Origin: Kerstersia sp052103615
GTDB taxonomy: Bacteria > Pseudomonadota > Gammaproteobacteria > Burkholderiales > Burkholderiaceae_B
DNA length: 64,000 bases
Assembly: GCF_052103615.1 (NCBI RefSeq)
Contig: NZ_JBQEKA010000001.1
Coordinates: 89,522-153,521 of the forward strand
Direction of reading: 5' to 3'
Position numbers and translations under genes: made by a program
Shown: one piece after another, positions 9,164 through 17,351 of the stretch
Layout of the letters: every line of letters starts with the position of its first letter
Numbering within the stretch: position 1 is the first letter of the stretch
The notes under the pieces: generated by a model
Told to the model about the DNA's origin: nothing
Seen by the model: only the letters and a program-made list of their open reading frames with translations
Databases searched by the model: none

Positions 9164-9961
9164 ATGAACCAGAGTTCCTTTTCTTCCGGCCTTCGCCGCG
9201 CCGTTCTCATCACCGGCGCTGCCCGACGCATGGGCAGCGCGATTGCGCTGGGCTTCGCGCAACGCGGGTGGGACGTCGTGATCCATCACCGCGCCAGCCC
9301 TGATGAAGCGCAGGCGACCGCCGACGCCGTGCGCGCCTGCGGCGTCCGGGCTGTCATCGTCACGGCCGACCTGGCGGAAGAAGGCGCCGCGGCACAGCTA
9401 TTCGAGGATGCCCTGGCTGCCTTCGGCCAGCTCGATGCGGTCGTCAACAATGCCTCGCGCTTTGATTACGACGATGCCGACAGTTTCGGCCCGGACCTGC
9501 TGTTCGGCCACATGCAGCCCAATCTGGTGGCGCCCGTCGCCCTGGCGCGCGGCCTGGCCCGCCATGTGCGCGCGCGCCAGGGCAAGGGTGTGGTCATTAA
9601 CCTGCTGGATCAGAAACTCTGGAACTACAACCCGGATTTTTTCAGCTACACACTGAGCAAGGCCGCGCTGGAATCCGCCACCACCATGCTGGCCCAGGCG
9701 CTGGCGCCGCATGTACGCGTGGTCGGCATTGCCCCAGGCCTGACCCTCCCCAGCCACCTGCAAACGCCGGAGGCCTTTGAGCAAACGCACCGCCTGGCCC
9801 CGCTGGGGCAAGCCAGCACGGCAGCCGATATCGCCGATGCCGCCGTCTTCATGGCGCACAATCCGGCGATTACCGGCACCACTCTGCTGGTGGATGGCGG
9901 CCAGCACCTGGTGGGCTTTGCCCGCGATTTCAGCATGATGGCGCCCGGCCCCGAGCACTGA
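9164..9961 (+). CDS. folM: Pteridine-reductase-like SDR (FolM type)
   Basis: Short-chain dehydrogenase of 265 residues, likely reducing dihydropterin/dihydromonapterin or dihydrofolate with NADPH. The cofactor motif is TGAARRMG (17-24), the TGxxxRxG form of pteridine reductases. The catalytic residues read as Asp149, Tyr162, Lys166. The spacing of 13 and 4 and the Asp in place of the usual SDR Ser are those of PTR1 (D181/Y194/K198). The next gene is dihydroneopterin aldolase, supporting a pterin role. The last codons lie in a 7-bp tandem repeat. Exact substrate is inferred. Confidence 0.82.
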   Translation: MNQSSFSSGLRRAVLITGAARRMGSAIALGFAQRGWDVVIHHRASPDEAQATADAVRACGVRAVIVTADLAEEGAAAQLFEDALAAFGQLDAVVNNASRFDYDDADSFGPDLLFGHMQPNLVAPVALARGLARHVRARQGKGVVINLLDQKLWNYNPDFFSYTLSKAALESATTMLAQALAPHVRVVGIAPGLTLPSHLQTPEAFEQTHRLAPLGQASTAADIADAAVFMAHNPAITGTTLLVDGGQHLVGFARDFSMMAPGPEH

Positions 9962-9980
9962 GCACTGAGCACTAAGCACT
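9953..9980 (+). repeat. Four tandem 7-bp units over the folM stop codon
   Basis: GAGCACT is repeated three times, followed by AAGCACT. The first two units contain the folM stop (TGA at 9959-9961). Gain or loss of units would alter only the extreme C-terminus and the spacer to folB. Confidence 0.9.
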
Positions 9981-10056
9981 GCGCCAACGCGCCTTGGGCG
10001 CCATCACTCACACTCTGCCGCGCCCATCCGCCCTTATTTTCCTGAACCACATCATC

Positions 10057-10428
10057 ATGTACTTACGCCGCGTTTTCTTTTCCCGCCTGGCGGTGGACGC
10101 CAATATCGGCATTCTGGCCCACGAGCTGCGCACCACCCAGCCCCTGCATATCGACGCCGAATTCGACGTCATCATCCGCCAGCCGGTCAACGACCATGAT
10201 ATCCGCAGCGTGCTGGACTACCGCCAGTTGCGCGATACCATCATCGCGGAATGCACGCGCGGTCATGTCAATCTGATCGAAACCCTGTGCGAAAAAGTCG
10301 GCCTGCGCCTGCTGGCGGATTTCAGCGATATCCAGACCGTCAAACTGCGCATCAGCAAACCCACGGTTTTCTCGGATTGCGCGGCCGTTGGCGTAGAAGT
10401 CACCATGGACCGGAATACCACGCTATGA
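10057..10428 (+). CDS. folB: Dihydroneopterin aldolase family protein
   Basis: 123-residue FolB/FolX-fold protein that converts 7,8-dihydroneopterin to 6-hydroxymethyl-dihydropterin plus glycolaldehyde in folate synthesis. Recognisable features are the N-terminal strand with IGILAHE (DHNA usually IGVxxxE) and the C-terminal LRISKPTVFSDCAAVGVEV, which resembles the KPxA motif around the catalytic Lys. The frame is open from 9994, but the internal ATG at 10057 (MYLRRVFFSRL) gives the family length. Its stop overlaps the ttcA start (ATGA), implying translational coupling. An epimerase (FolX) role remains possible. Confidence 0.82.
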   Translation: MYLRRVFFSRLAVDANIGILAHELRTTQPLHIDAEFDVIIRQPVNDHDIRSVLDYRQLRDTIIAECTRGHVNLIETLCEKVGLRLLADFSDIQTVKLRISKPTVFSDCAAVGVEVTMDRNTTL

Positions 10429-11591
10429 ACCAGCCTGCGCACGCCTCTGCCTCAACGCATGCCGCCGACCAAGCCGCCGGCATGCCGCAAGACACCCCGG
10501 CACAACCCGCCGCCAGTGCCGCCCCCAGCGCCAGGGCGCTCGCCCGCGAACGCCTGGAAAACAATAAGCTCGCCAAGCGCCTGGCGCGCGAAACCACCCG
10601 CGCCATCTCTGACTACAACATGATCGAGGAAGGCGACCGGGTGATGGTCTGCCTGTCTGGCGGCAAGGATTCCTATGGCCTGCTCGATATTCTGATGCGC
10701 CTGCGCAGCCGCGCGCCGTTCCACTTCGATATCATCGCGGTCAACCTGGATCAGAAGCAGCCAGGCTTTCCCGACCATATCCTGCCGGAATACCTGCGCA
10801 GCCTGGATGTCCCCTTCCATATCGAAACCCAGGACACCTACTCCATCGTCACGCGCGTGGTTCCGGAAGGCAAGACCATGTGCTCGCTCTGTTCACGCCT
10901 GCGGCGCGGCATTCTGTACCGCGTCGCCGATGAACTGGGCGCCACCAAGATTGCGCTGGGCCACCATCGCGACGATATCCTGGCCACTTTCTTTTTGAAT
11001 CTGTTCTATGGCGGCAAACTGAAAGGCATGCCGCCCAAGCTGGTATCCGATGACGGCCGCCATACGGTGATCCGGCCGCTGGCCTATGTCCATGAGCGCG
11101 ACCTGATTGCCTACGCGCGCCACATGCAGTTCCCCATCATCCCCTGTAATCTGTGCGGCAGCCAGGAGAACCTCAAGCGCCAGGAAGTCGGGCGCATGAT
11201 CGCCCAATGGGACAAGGAACAGCCTGGCCGCTCCTGGAATATTTTCAATGCCTTGGCGCGTGTCGTGCCTTCACACCTGATGGATCGCGAGCTCTTCGAT
11301 TTCGCCGGGCTCAGGCCAACCGGCATTCCAGACACCGAAGGCGACAAGGCCTTTGATGGCGATGAGTTCCAGGACCCGCCAGCGCCAGACGAACATGACG
11401 CAGCCGATGACGCCATTTCCGTCATGGCAGCCATCCCTGCCACGCCCGTCACTCCCGTCACTCCCGTCACTCCTGCCACGCCCGCCATCGGCGCGGCCGT
11501 GCCGCTGAAAGAAACCGCGCTGACATTCGTGCGCCCGGCAAGCACCCGAAAAAGCTCGCCGGACACCAGCGGCGAAGCCCCCCAGGCCTGA
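10425..11591 (+). CDS. ttcA: tRNA 2-thiocytidine(32) synthetase TtcA
   Basis: Iron-sulfur dependent PP-loop ATPase that thiolates C32 of certain tRNAs. The 388-residue protein has the PP-loop SGGKDS (78-83) and the two CxxC pairs of the family, MCSLC and PCNLC, that hold the 4Fe-4S cluster. It is longer than E. coli TtcA (311 aa): an Ala/Pro-rich N-terminal extension of about 38 residues and a variable C-terminal tail with Pro-Val-Thr repeats are added. The start overlaps the folB stop by 4 bp. Confidence 0.94.
   Translation: MNQPAHASASTHAADQAAGMPQDTPAQPAASAAPSARALARERLENNKLAKRLARETTRAISDYNMIEEGDRVMVCLSGGKDSYGLLDILMRLRSRAPFHFDIIAVNLDQKQPGFPDHILPEYLRSLDVPFHIETQDTYSIVTRVVPEGKTMCSLCSRLRRGILYRVADELGATKIALGHHRDDILATFFLNLFYGGKLKGMPPKLVSDDGRHTVIRPLAYVHERDLIAYARHMQFPIIPCNLCGSQENLKRQEVGRMIAQWDKEQPGRSWNIFNALARVVPSHLMDRELFDFAGLRPTGIPDTEGDKAFDGDEFQDPPAPDEHDAADDAISVMAAIPATPVTPVTPVTPATPAIGAAVPLKETALTFVRPASTRKSSPDTSGEAPQA
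11445..11471 (+). repeat. Three tandem 9-bp units in the ttcA 3' end
   Basis: CCCGTCACT occurs three times in direct succession, encoding a Pro-Val-Thr repeat in the non-conserved C-terminal tail of TtcA. The unit is a multiple of three, so copy-number change keeps the frame. Confidence 0.9.
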
Positions 11592-11619
11592 CTTCAACCC
11601 GCCCGGGAAAGCCTCTGAC

Positions 11620-11642
11620 GCCCGGCAGCCCCGCTGCCGGGC
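11620..11642. terminator. Hairpin between convergent ttcA and purT
   Basis: GCCCGGCAGC and GCTGCCGGGC form a 10-bp stem with a 3-nt loop, located between two convergent genes. There is no T-tract, so it may be a weak or factor-assisted terminator. Confidence 0.5.
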
Positions 11643-11648
11643 AGCGCG

Positions 11649-12878
11649 TCACGCGACCACGTTCACCTTGGCCGAGGCTTGCCTGGCCTTGGCGCGCGCC
11701 GCTTCCACATCGTCCGCCACGGCCAGCGCCACACCCATCCGGCGCTTCACGAAGGATTCCGGTTTGCCAAACAGGCGCAGATCCACGCCCGGTTCGGCCA
11801 GCGCATCCGCCACCCCTTCAAAAGAAACGGCACCGGCCTGCACACCGCCATAAATCACGCTGCTCGCGCCCGGCTGACGCAAGGAAGCATCCACCGGCAA
11901 GCCCAGCAAGGCCCGCGCATGCAGCACGAATTCACTTTGCGTCTGCGTCACCATCGTGACCATGCCGGTATCGTGCGGACGCGGACTGACTTCCGAGAAC
12001 CAGACCTGGTCCCCCGCGACAAACAGTTCCACGCCAAACACGCCCCAACCGCCCAGAGCGCCGGTGACCGCTGCGGCAATGTCCCGCGCGCGTGCCAGCG
12101 CGGCTTCCGACATGGGGTGCGGCTGCCAGCTTTCGACATAATCGCCATCCACTTGCCGATGGCCGATGGGCGCGCAAAAACTGGTTTGCGTCGAGCCGTC
12201 CGCCGCGCGCGAACGCACAGTCAACAAAGTGATTTCATAATCGAAATGGATGAAGCCTTCAACAATCGCGCGGCCGCCGCCCACCCGGCCGCCTTCCTGC
12301 GCCACGCGCCAGGCCTCGGCCACGGCATCCTGCGAACGGATAACCGACTGGCCCTTGCCTGACGACGACATCACGGGCTTGATCACGCAGGGGTAACCGA
12401 TTGCGCCATCCTCTGCTCCATCAATGGCGGCCTGCAACTCCGCCAGGCTGTCAACAAATTGATAAGGCGAGGTCGGCAGGCCCAACTCTTCTGCCGCCAG
12501 GCGCCGGATGCCTTCGCGGTTCATGGTCAGGCGCGCCGCCCGTGCCGTCGGGGTGACCCGCGCCACGCCAGCCTGTTCCAGCTCAACCAGCAGATCGGTT
12601 GCAATGGCCTCTATCTCCGGGACGATAATATGCGGCCTTTCCTGCTCAACCACACGACGCAGCGCGTCACGATCCGTCATCGGAATCACGTGGGCGCGAT
12701 GCGCGACCTGCTGGCCCGGCGCATTTTCATAGCGGTCAACCGCAATGACCTCGGCGCCCAGCTGCTGCAAGGCAATCACCACTTCCTTGCCCAGTTCGCC
12801 CGCGCCCAGCAGCATGACCCGCACCGCGCGGTCGGACAAAGGGGTACCCAGCACAACGGCGGCATTGGCGGTCGGCAT
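11649..12878 (-). CDS. purT: Phosphoribosylglycinamide formyltransferase 2 (formate-dependent)
   Basis: ATP-grasp enzyme making formyl-GAR from GAR, formate and ATP, the folate-independent third step of purine synthesis. The 409-residue protein starts MPTANAAVVLGTPLSDRA and has the conserved segments VMLLGAGELGKEV, KPVMSSSGKGQS and EVSPRPHDTGMVT. The open frame continues upstream, but this start is preceded by a GGAG ribosome site and matches the family. It is convergent with ttcA and divergent from kdsD. Confidence 0.96.
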   Translation of the reverse strand: MPTANAAVVLGTPLSDRAVRVMLLGAGELGKEVVIALQQLGAEVIAVDRYENAPGQQVAHRAHVIPMTDRDALRRVVEQERPHIIVPEIEAIATDLLVELEQAGVARVTPTARAARLTMNREGIRRLAAEELGLPTSPYQFVDSLAELQAAIDGAEDGAIGYPCVIKPVMSSSGKGQSVIRSQDAVAEAWRVAQEGGRVGGGRAIVEGFIHFDYEITLLTVRSRAADGSTQTSFCAPIGHRQVDGDYVESWQPHPMSEAALARARDIAAAVTGALGGWGVFGVELFVAGDQVWFSEVSPRPHDTGMVTMVTQTQSEFVLHARALLGLPVDASLRQPGASSVIYGGVQAGAVSFEGVADALAEPGVDLRLFGKPESFVKRRMGVALAVADDVEAARAKARQASAKVNVVA

Positions 12879-12962
12879 GAACCTGCTCCATAAATGAATG
12901 ACAATACACAAGAGGAAACGCCGCGAACGGCTGGCGCAATGCGCCATAATCCTGGCGGGCAC

Positions 12963-12996
12963 GGCTGCCCGGCAGCTGCGGCTGCCCGGCAGCTGC
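12963..12996. repeat. 17-bp tandem duplication between purT and kdsD
   Basis: GGCTGCCCGGCAGCTGC is present twice head to tail, followed by a partial third copy (GGCTGCC). Each unit is itself partly palindromic, so the region can fold into alternative hairpins in the divergent purT-kdsD promoter region. Confidence 0.9.
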
Positions 12997-13065
12997 GGCT
13001 GCCAGATTGCCACGCGCCTGGCGGCTTTGCAAATCCCAGATACGCCTGCGCGGTCTGCACTGCAC

Positions 13066-13071
13066 TAAAAT
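13066..13071 (+). promoter_or_regulatory. -10 element placing transcription start on the kdsD ATG
   Basis: TAAAAT ends at 13071, so the expected +1 is 13078, the A of the kdsD ATG. No ribosome site or clear -35 is visible. Confidence 0.45.
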
Positions 13072-13077
13072 CCCGTT

Positions 13078-14067
13078 ATGGACATCAACACCGCATTCAC
13101 CCCTGAACTCGCGCTGGCCAGCGCTTTCCGGACGCTGGAAACCGAAGCGCAGGCCATTCTGGCGCTGCGTGACGGCCTGCGCACCGCCTTTCCCGACGCC
13201 GTAGCGCGCATCCTGGCCTGCAAAGGACGGGTGATTGTCACGGGTCTGGGCAAGACCGGCCATATCGCGACCAAAATCGCCGCAACGTTTGCGTCAACCG
13301 GCACCCCCTCGTTCTTCCTGCATGCCGCCGAAGCGGTACACGGCGATCTCGGCATGGTGACGGGCGCAGATATCCTGCTCGCCATTTCGCAATCCGGCGG
13401 CAGCCAGGAGCTGCTGACCATTCTGCCGGCGGTGCGCCGCCTGGGCGTCCCGGTTATCGCCATCAGCGGCAATCCGCAATCGGAACTTGCGCGCAATGCC
13501 GACATCTATCTCAGCAGCGCCGTCGCGCAGGAAGCCTGCCCGCTCAACCTGGCGCCCACGGCCAGCACCACTGCCGCGCTGGCGCTGGGCGATGCGCTGG
13601 CCGTTGCCTGCCTGGAAGCCCGGGGCTTCAATGCGCAGGATTTTGCCCGTTCGCACCCCGGCGGCGCGCTGGGCCGCCGCCTGCTGACGCTGGTGCGCGA
13701 TGTCATGCGCCAGGGCGATGCGCTGCCTACCGTCTCCCTGCAAGCCAGCATGATCCAGGCACTGGAAGAAATCTCGCGCAAGGGCATGGGCATGACCATC
13801 GTGCTGGATGACACAGACCGCCCCTGCGGTATTTTCACAGATGGCGATCTGCGCCGCGTGCTGGAAAAGCGCGGCAGCATCACAGGTTTGAGCGTCAGCG
13901 AAGGCATGACGCGCCAGCCGCGCGCCATCCTCCCCGAAGCGCTGGCCGTCGATGCGGCCGCGCGCATGGACGAGCTGCGCGTCAGCCAGCTGCTCGTCAC
14001 CGATGCCCAGGGCAAGCTGGTAGGCGCCCTGCACATGCATGACCTGATGGCCGCCAAGGTCATCTGA
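13078..14067 (+). CDS. kdsD: D-arabinose 5-phosphate isomerase
   Basis: Isomerises ribulose 5-phosphate to arabinose 5-phosphate, the first step to Kdo of LPS inner core. The 329-residue protein has an N-terminal SIS domain (about 40-180; segments VIVTGLGKTGHIATKIAATFASTG and ISQSGGSQE) and two C-terminal CBS domains (about 210-329). It heads the kdsD-kdsC-lptC-lptA-lptB run, with 33 bp to kdsC. Confidence 0.95.
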   Translation: MDINTAFTPELALASAFRTLETEAQAILALRDGLRTAFPDAVARILACKGRVIVTGLGKTGHIATKIAATFASTGTPSFFLHAAEAVHGDLGMVTGADILLAISQSGGSQELLTILPAVRRLGVPVIAISGNPQSELARNADIYLSSAVAQEACPLNLAPTASTTAALALGDALAVACLEARGFNAQDFARSHPGGALGRRLLTLVRDVMRQGDALPTVSLQASMIQALEEISRKGMGMTIVLDDTDRPCGIFTDGDLRRVLEKRGSITGLSVSEGMTRQPRAILPEALAVDAAARMDELRVSQLLVTDAQGKLVGALHMHDLMAAKVI

Positions 14068-14100
14068 CCCACCCGCCCGCATACCGTATCAAGGAAGCCA

Positions 14101-14709
14101 ATGACCACGACCTCTCCGCTCAGCCCCACGCCGCACCCGATCGACGCGCTTGTCCTGTCGGGCCTGCCCGAAGCGACCCGTGAGCGCGCCGCGGCCGTGC
14201 GCCTGCTGGCGCTGGATGTGGACGGTGTCCTGACGGACGGCAGCCTGATTTATGGCGAACAGGGCGAAGCGCTCAAGCGCTTCAACGTTCTGGATGGTTA
14301 CGGCCTGCAAATGCTGCGTGATAACGGCATTCTGGTCGCGCTGATTACCGGCCGCAAAGGCCTGATCCTGGAACGCCGCGCCGCGGATCTGGGCATCAGC
14401 ATCGTGCTTCAGGGCGTGCGCGACAAATACAGCGCCCTGCAAGAGCTGGCGCGCGAACACAGCCTGCTGTTGTCGCAAACCGCTTTCATGGGCGACGATC
14501 TGATAGATGTGCCGGCCATGCAGCGCGCCGGCCTGGCCGCCAGCGTTCCCAACGCGCCAGCCTATGTGCGCCAGGCCGCGCACTGGGTCGCCAGCCTGTC
14601 TGGCGGCCATGGCGCCGTGCGCGAATATTGCGACCTGATTCTTGCTGCCCAGGGCAAACTGGGCCAGCGCGTGCAATCCGGCGGCGCTGGCGCGCCCGTC
14701 GTTCAGTAG
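14101..14709 (+). CDS. kdsC: 3-deoxy-D-manno-octulosonate 8-phosphate phosphatase
   Basis: HAD-superfamily phosphatase (202 aa) releasing Kdo from Kdo-8-phosphate. It has the nucleophile motif DVDGVLTDG, the specificity loop FNVLDGYGLQMLRDNGI, motif II/III residues ITGRK, and the acidic motif GDDLIDVP. It lacks a cap domain, as expected for the tetrameric KdsC subclass. Eleven bases separate it from lptC. Confidence 0.95.
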   Translation: MTTTSPLSPTPHPIDALVLSGLPEATRERAAAVRLLALDVDGVLTDGSLIYGEQGEALKRFNVLDGYGLQMLRDNGILVALITGRKGLILERRAADLGISIVLQGVRDKYSALQELAREHSLLLSQTAFMGDDLIDVPAMQRAGLAASVPNAPAYVRQAAHWVASLSGGHGAVREYCDLILAAQGKLGQRVQSGGAGAPVVQ

Positions 14710-14720
14710 CGGAGCCATCC

Positions 14721-15332
14721 ATGCGCGACCGCATGCCTTCCCTGACTGCCCTGATCCTGCTGCTGGCCCTGGTGGCCGGTACCTGGTGGGCAGCCGATTA
14801 CGCCCAGCGCTCCATCCCCATCGACCCGCCGCCGCGCATGACGCACGAGCCGGACGCCTGGGCAGAGGCCTTCGCCCTCATGCAGACCGATCCGCAGGGC
14901 CGCCCGACCAGCCGCCTGGAAGGCAGCCGCATGGAGCACTTCCCGGACGACGATTCCTACGCCGTGGATGCCCCGCGCGCCATCAGCCAGCAGGCAGCCA
15001 ATCCGGTTACGATAGGCACAGCCCGCACCGGCATCATGGATCAAGACGGCAAGCGCATTACACTGCAGGGCGATGCCCGGCTGCTGCGCAAGGCAGATAC
15101 CGACCGCCCGGCGCTGGAAGTCCGCAGCGAAGAAATCATTATCCTGCCGGACGAAGACCTGGCCTACACCGATGCGCCCGCCACCGTTACCCATGGAAAA
15201 TCGCGCATGCAGGGCACCGGCATGCGCTACGACAATGCCAGCCGGCAGTTGAAGGTACAGTCTTCCACGCAAGTCCATATCGACGGCGAAAACCAGCCGG
15301 GGCTCCGATCCTCTCGTTCACGACAGCCATGA
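14721..15332 (+). CDS. lptC: LPS export protein LptC
   Basis: Inner-membrane bitopic component of the Lpt bridge that passes LPS from LptB2FG to LptA. The 203-residue protein has one N-terminal transmembrane helix (about residues 8-26, LTALILLLALVAGTWWAADY) and a periplasmic beta-jellyroll. The open frame begins upstream inside kdsC; the ATG at 14721 follows a GGAG-like site. Its stop overlaps the lptA start (ATGA). Confidence 0.9.
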   Translation: MRDRMPSLTALILLLALVAGTWWAADYAQRSIPIDPPPRMTHEPDAWAEAFALMQTDPQGRPTSRLEGSRMEHFPDDDSYAVDAPRAISQQAANPVTIGTARTGIMDQDGKRITLQGDARLLRKADTDRPALEVRSEEIIILPDEDLAYTDAPATVTHGKSRMQGTGMRYDNASRQLKVQSSTQVHIDGENQPGLRSSRSRQP

Positions 15333-15907
15333 ATCCATCCTTTCTTGCCCGCCCCATCCTCCTGTTGAGCGCCTGCGCCGCCCTGCTGTGCGGCGCCGCG
15401 CAGGCCCAGCAAGCAAATGCCGAAGACCCCAGCACGCAAATCCTGTCTGTCTCGCTGGAATATGACGACCTCAACCGCAGCAGCATTTTCTCCGGCGACG
15501 TCATCATGACGCGCGGCATGATGACCTTGAATGCCGACCGCCTGGAAATGCGGGAAGACAAGGACGGCTTCCAATATGGCACGGCAACCGCCAACAGCGG
15601 CAAACAGGTGCGCATCCGCCAGGAACGTCCGGAAAATGCCGAAATCTTCGAAGCCCGCGGCCAGCGCGCCGACTACGACAGCAAGGCAGAAACCATTGTG
15701 CTGAACGGCAATGCCAGCATTGTGCGCATGATTTGCGGCAAACCCTACGACCGCATCCATGGCGACCGTATCGTTTACAACCAGAAAAACGACACCTATT
15801 CGGCCAGCAGCGACTCCGGCCGGGTCCGTTCCGTGGCTCAGCCGCGCAACAAGACCGAGGCCGCCGCGGCTGAATGCCTGGGCCGCCCCGCCGCCAGGCA
15901 GCAATAA
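15329..15907 (+). CDS. lptA: LPS transport periplasmic protein LptA
   Basis: Periplasmic OstA-domain protein forming the LPS bridge to LptDE. The 192-residue product has a signal peptide (cleavage expected after GAAQA, about residue 25) and the OstA features FSGDVIMTRGMMTLNADRLE and GNASIVRM. It is coupled to lptC by a 4-bp overlap and followed by lptB after 8 bp. Confidence 0.92.
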   Translation: MNPSFLARPILLLSACAALLCGAAQAQQANAEDPSTQILSVSLEYDDLNRSSIFSGDVIMTRGMMTLNADRLEMREDKDGFQYGTATANSGKQVRIRQERPENAEIFEARGQRADYDSKAETIVLNGNASIVRMICGKPYDRIHGDRIVYNQKNDTYSASSDSGRVRSVAQPRNKTEAAAAECLGRPAARQQ

Positions 15908-15915
15908 GGCACACG

Positions 15916-16695
15916 ATGGCAAATATCTCCCCCTCCGCGCTGGGCAGCAAGAAGCCCGGCAGCCTGCGCGCCACCGGCCTGCGCAAAACCTATAACAAAC
16001 GCACTGTGGTGCAAGACGTGTCCGTCTCCGTCGATAGCGGCGAAGTTGTCGGCCTGCTCGGCCCCAATGGCGCGGGCAAAACCACCAGTTTCTACATGAT
16101 CGTCGGCCTGGTTCCGGCGGATGCCGGCCGCATTGAGATCGACGGCTACGACGCCACCGCGCTGCCCATCCATCGCCGGGCCCGCCTGGGGCTGTCCTAC
16201 CTGCCCCAGGACGCTTCCGTCTTCCGCCGCCTGACGGTGGAACAGAACATCCGCGCCGTACTGGAACTGCAAATCGACGCCAATGGCAAATCCCTGCCCA
16301 CCAAAGAGGTCGATGAACAGCTGGAAAACCTGCTGGACGAACTGCAGATCGACCATATCCGCGAAAGCATGGCGATTTCGCTCTCCGGCGGCGAGCGCCG
16401 CCGCGTGGAAATCGCCCGGGCGCTGGCGACCCGGCCCCGCTTCATCCTGCTCGATGAACCCTTCGCCGGCGTTGACCCCATCGCCGTGATCGAAATCCAG
16501 CGCATCGTGCGGTTTCTCAAGGGGCGCGGCATCGGCGTCCTCATTACCGACCACAACGTGCGCGAAACCCTGGGGATCTGTGACCGCGCCTACATCATCA
16601 GCGAAGGCAAGGTACTGACCAACGGCCACCCGGATGAAATCGTCGGGGACCCGGCGGTGCGGCGTGTGTACCTGGGCGAGCACTTCCGCATGTAA
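15916..16695 (+). CDS. lptB: LPS export ABC transporter ATPase LptB
   Basis: Cytoplasmic ATPase driving LPS extraction by LptFG. The 259-residue protein has the Walker A GPNGAGKT (49-56), the signature LSGGE, the Walker B FILLDEPFAGVD and the H-loop histidine in ITDHNV. It has a short N-terminal extension of about 15 residues compared with E. coli LptB. A strong hairpin follows, and rpoN, normally next, is not present. Confidence 0.96.
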   Translation: MANISPSALGSKKPGSLRATGLRKTYNKRTVVQDVSVSVDSGEVVGLLGPNGAGKTTSFYMIVGLVPADAGRIEIDGYDATALPIHRRARLGLSYLPQDASVFRRLTVEQNIRAVLELQIDANGKSLPTKEVDEQLENLLDELQIDHIRESMAISLSGGERRRVEIARALATRPRFILLDEPFAGVDPIAVIEIQRIVRFLKGRGIGVLITDHNVRETLGICDRAYIISEGKVLTNGHPDEIVGDPAVRRVYLGEHFRM

Positions 16696-16716
16696 GACAG
16701 GCGGCAAAGCAGCATG

Positions 16717-16746
16717 TGCCGGGGGTTTGGCCGCAAACCCCCGGCA
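16717..16746 (+). terminator. Hairpin terminator after lptB
   Basis: TGCCGGGGGTTTG and CAAACCCCCGGCA form a perfect 13-bp stem with a 4-nt loop (GCCG), followed by ATTT. It closes the kds-lpt unit. Confidence 0.7.
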
Positions 16747-16921
16747 ATTTCCGCACGGATTTGTCCTGCCTCATGGACAGTGTCAATGACAGCATAGGTG
16801 GGCTTGATTTCGGCGCTCATCCCGATACACTGGGAACATACGGCGGAAAAATATTCCGCCAGGCACCGGGGCTCAGGCCAGCAGGCAGGCGCCCCGGGAT
16901 CATCACCCCGGAGGGAGCAAT

Positions 16922-17242
16922 ATGAATCTGAATATCAGCGGTCACCACCTGGAAGTCACCCCTGCCATCCGCGACTACGTCACCTCCAAGCTCTCCCGCG
17001 CCCTGGGCCGATTCGACAGCGTCATCGACGCCCAGGTCATTCTGTCGGTCGAGAAGCTGCGCCACAAGGCTGAAGTCACCGTCCGCGTCCCAGGCAAGGA
17101 CTTGCACAGTGAAGCCGTGGAAGAAACCCTCTACGCCGCCATCGACCTGCTAGCCGACAAACTCGACAGGCAAGTCACCGACCACAAGAACCGTGTCCGC
17201 GACCACGCGCACGAATCCGCCAAACGCCAGGTCCTTGAATAA
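16922..17242 (+). CDS. hpf: Ribosome hibernation promoting factor
   Basis: Short HPF/YfiA protein (106 aa) that binds the 30S decoding region and promotes ribosome hibernation. It starts MNLNISGHHLEVTPAIRDYV and has the conserved VTVRVPGKDLHSEAVEETLYAAIDLL. The ribosome site GGAGGGAG precedes the ATG. It lies 226 bp after lptB and is followed by its own terminator, so it appears to be a monocistronic unit. Confidence 0.95.
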   Translation: MNLNISGHHLEVTPAIRDYVTSKLSRALGRFDSVIDAQVILSVEKLRHKAEVTVRVPGKDLHSEAVEETLYAAIDLLADKLDRQVTDHKNRVRDHAHESAKRQVLE

Positions 17243-17256
17243 CCCGGCAACAACCC

Positions 17257-17289
17257 GCACACCGCCCGCTCAGCCGGGCGGTGTGCGTT
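17257..17289 (+). terminator. Rho-independent terminator after hpf
   Basis: GCACACCGCCCG and CGGGCGGTGTGC form a 12-bp stem with a 6-nt loop, followed by GTTT. It sits between hpf and the ptsN promoter. Confidence 0.75.
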
Positions 17290-17337
17290 TCCGGCGCCTG
17301 CAAAGCGAAAAGATTTTTGCATTGCGGTATAAGTCCC

Positions 17338-17343
17338 TATAAT
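17338..17343 (+). promoter_or_regulatory. Perfect -10 TATAAT eight bases before the ptsN ATG
   Basis: TATAAT ends at 17343, so the expected +1 is about 17350 and the ATG is at 17352, leaving a leader of two bases or none. TTTGCA at 17316-17321 with a 16-bp spacer is the best -35. No ribosome site is present. Confidence 0.55.
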
Positions 17344-17351
17344 GCGAAACC

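Noticed and set aside
7136..9289. 717-codon minus-strand open frame
   Set aside because: Antisense to the M61 peptidase, whose zinc motif and family match are clear.
11445..11471. Short repeats considered as a CRISPR or IS remnant
   Set aside because: The units are 9 bp, in frame, inside a coding tail, with no spacers or transposase; no CRISPR array, tRNA or rRNA gene was found anywhere in the window.
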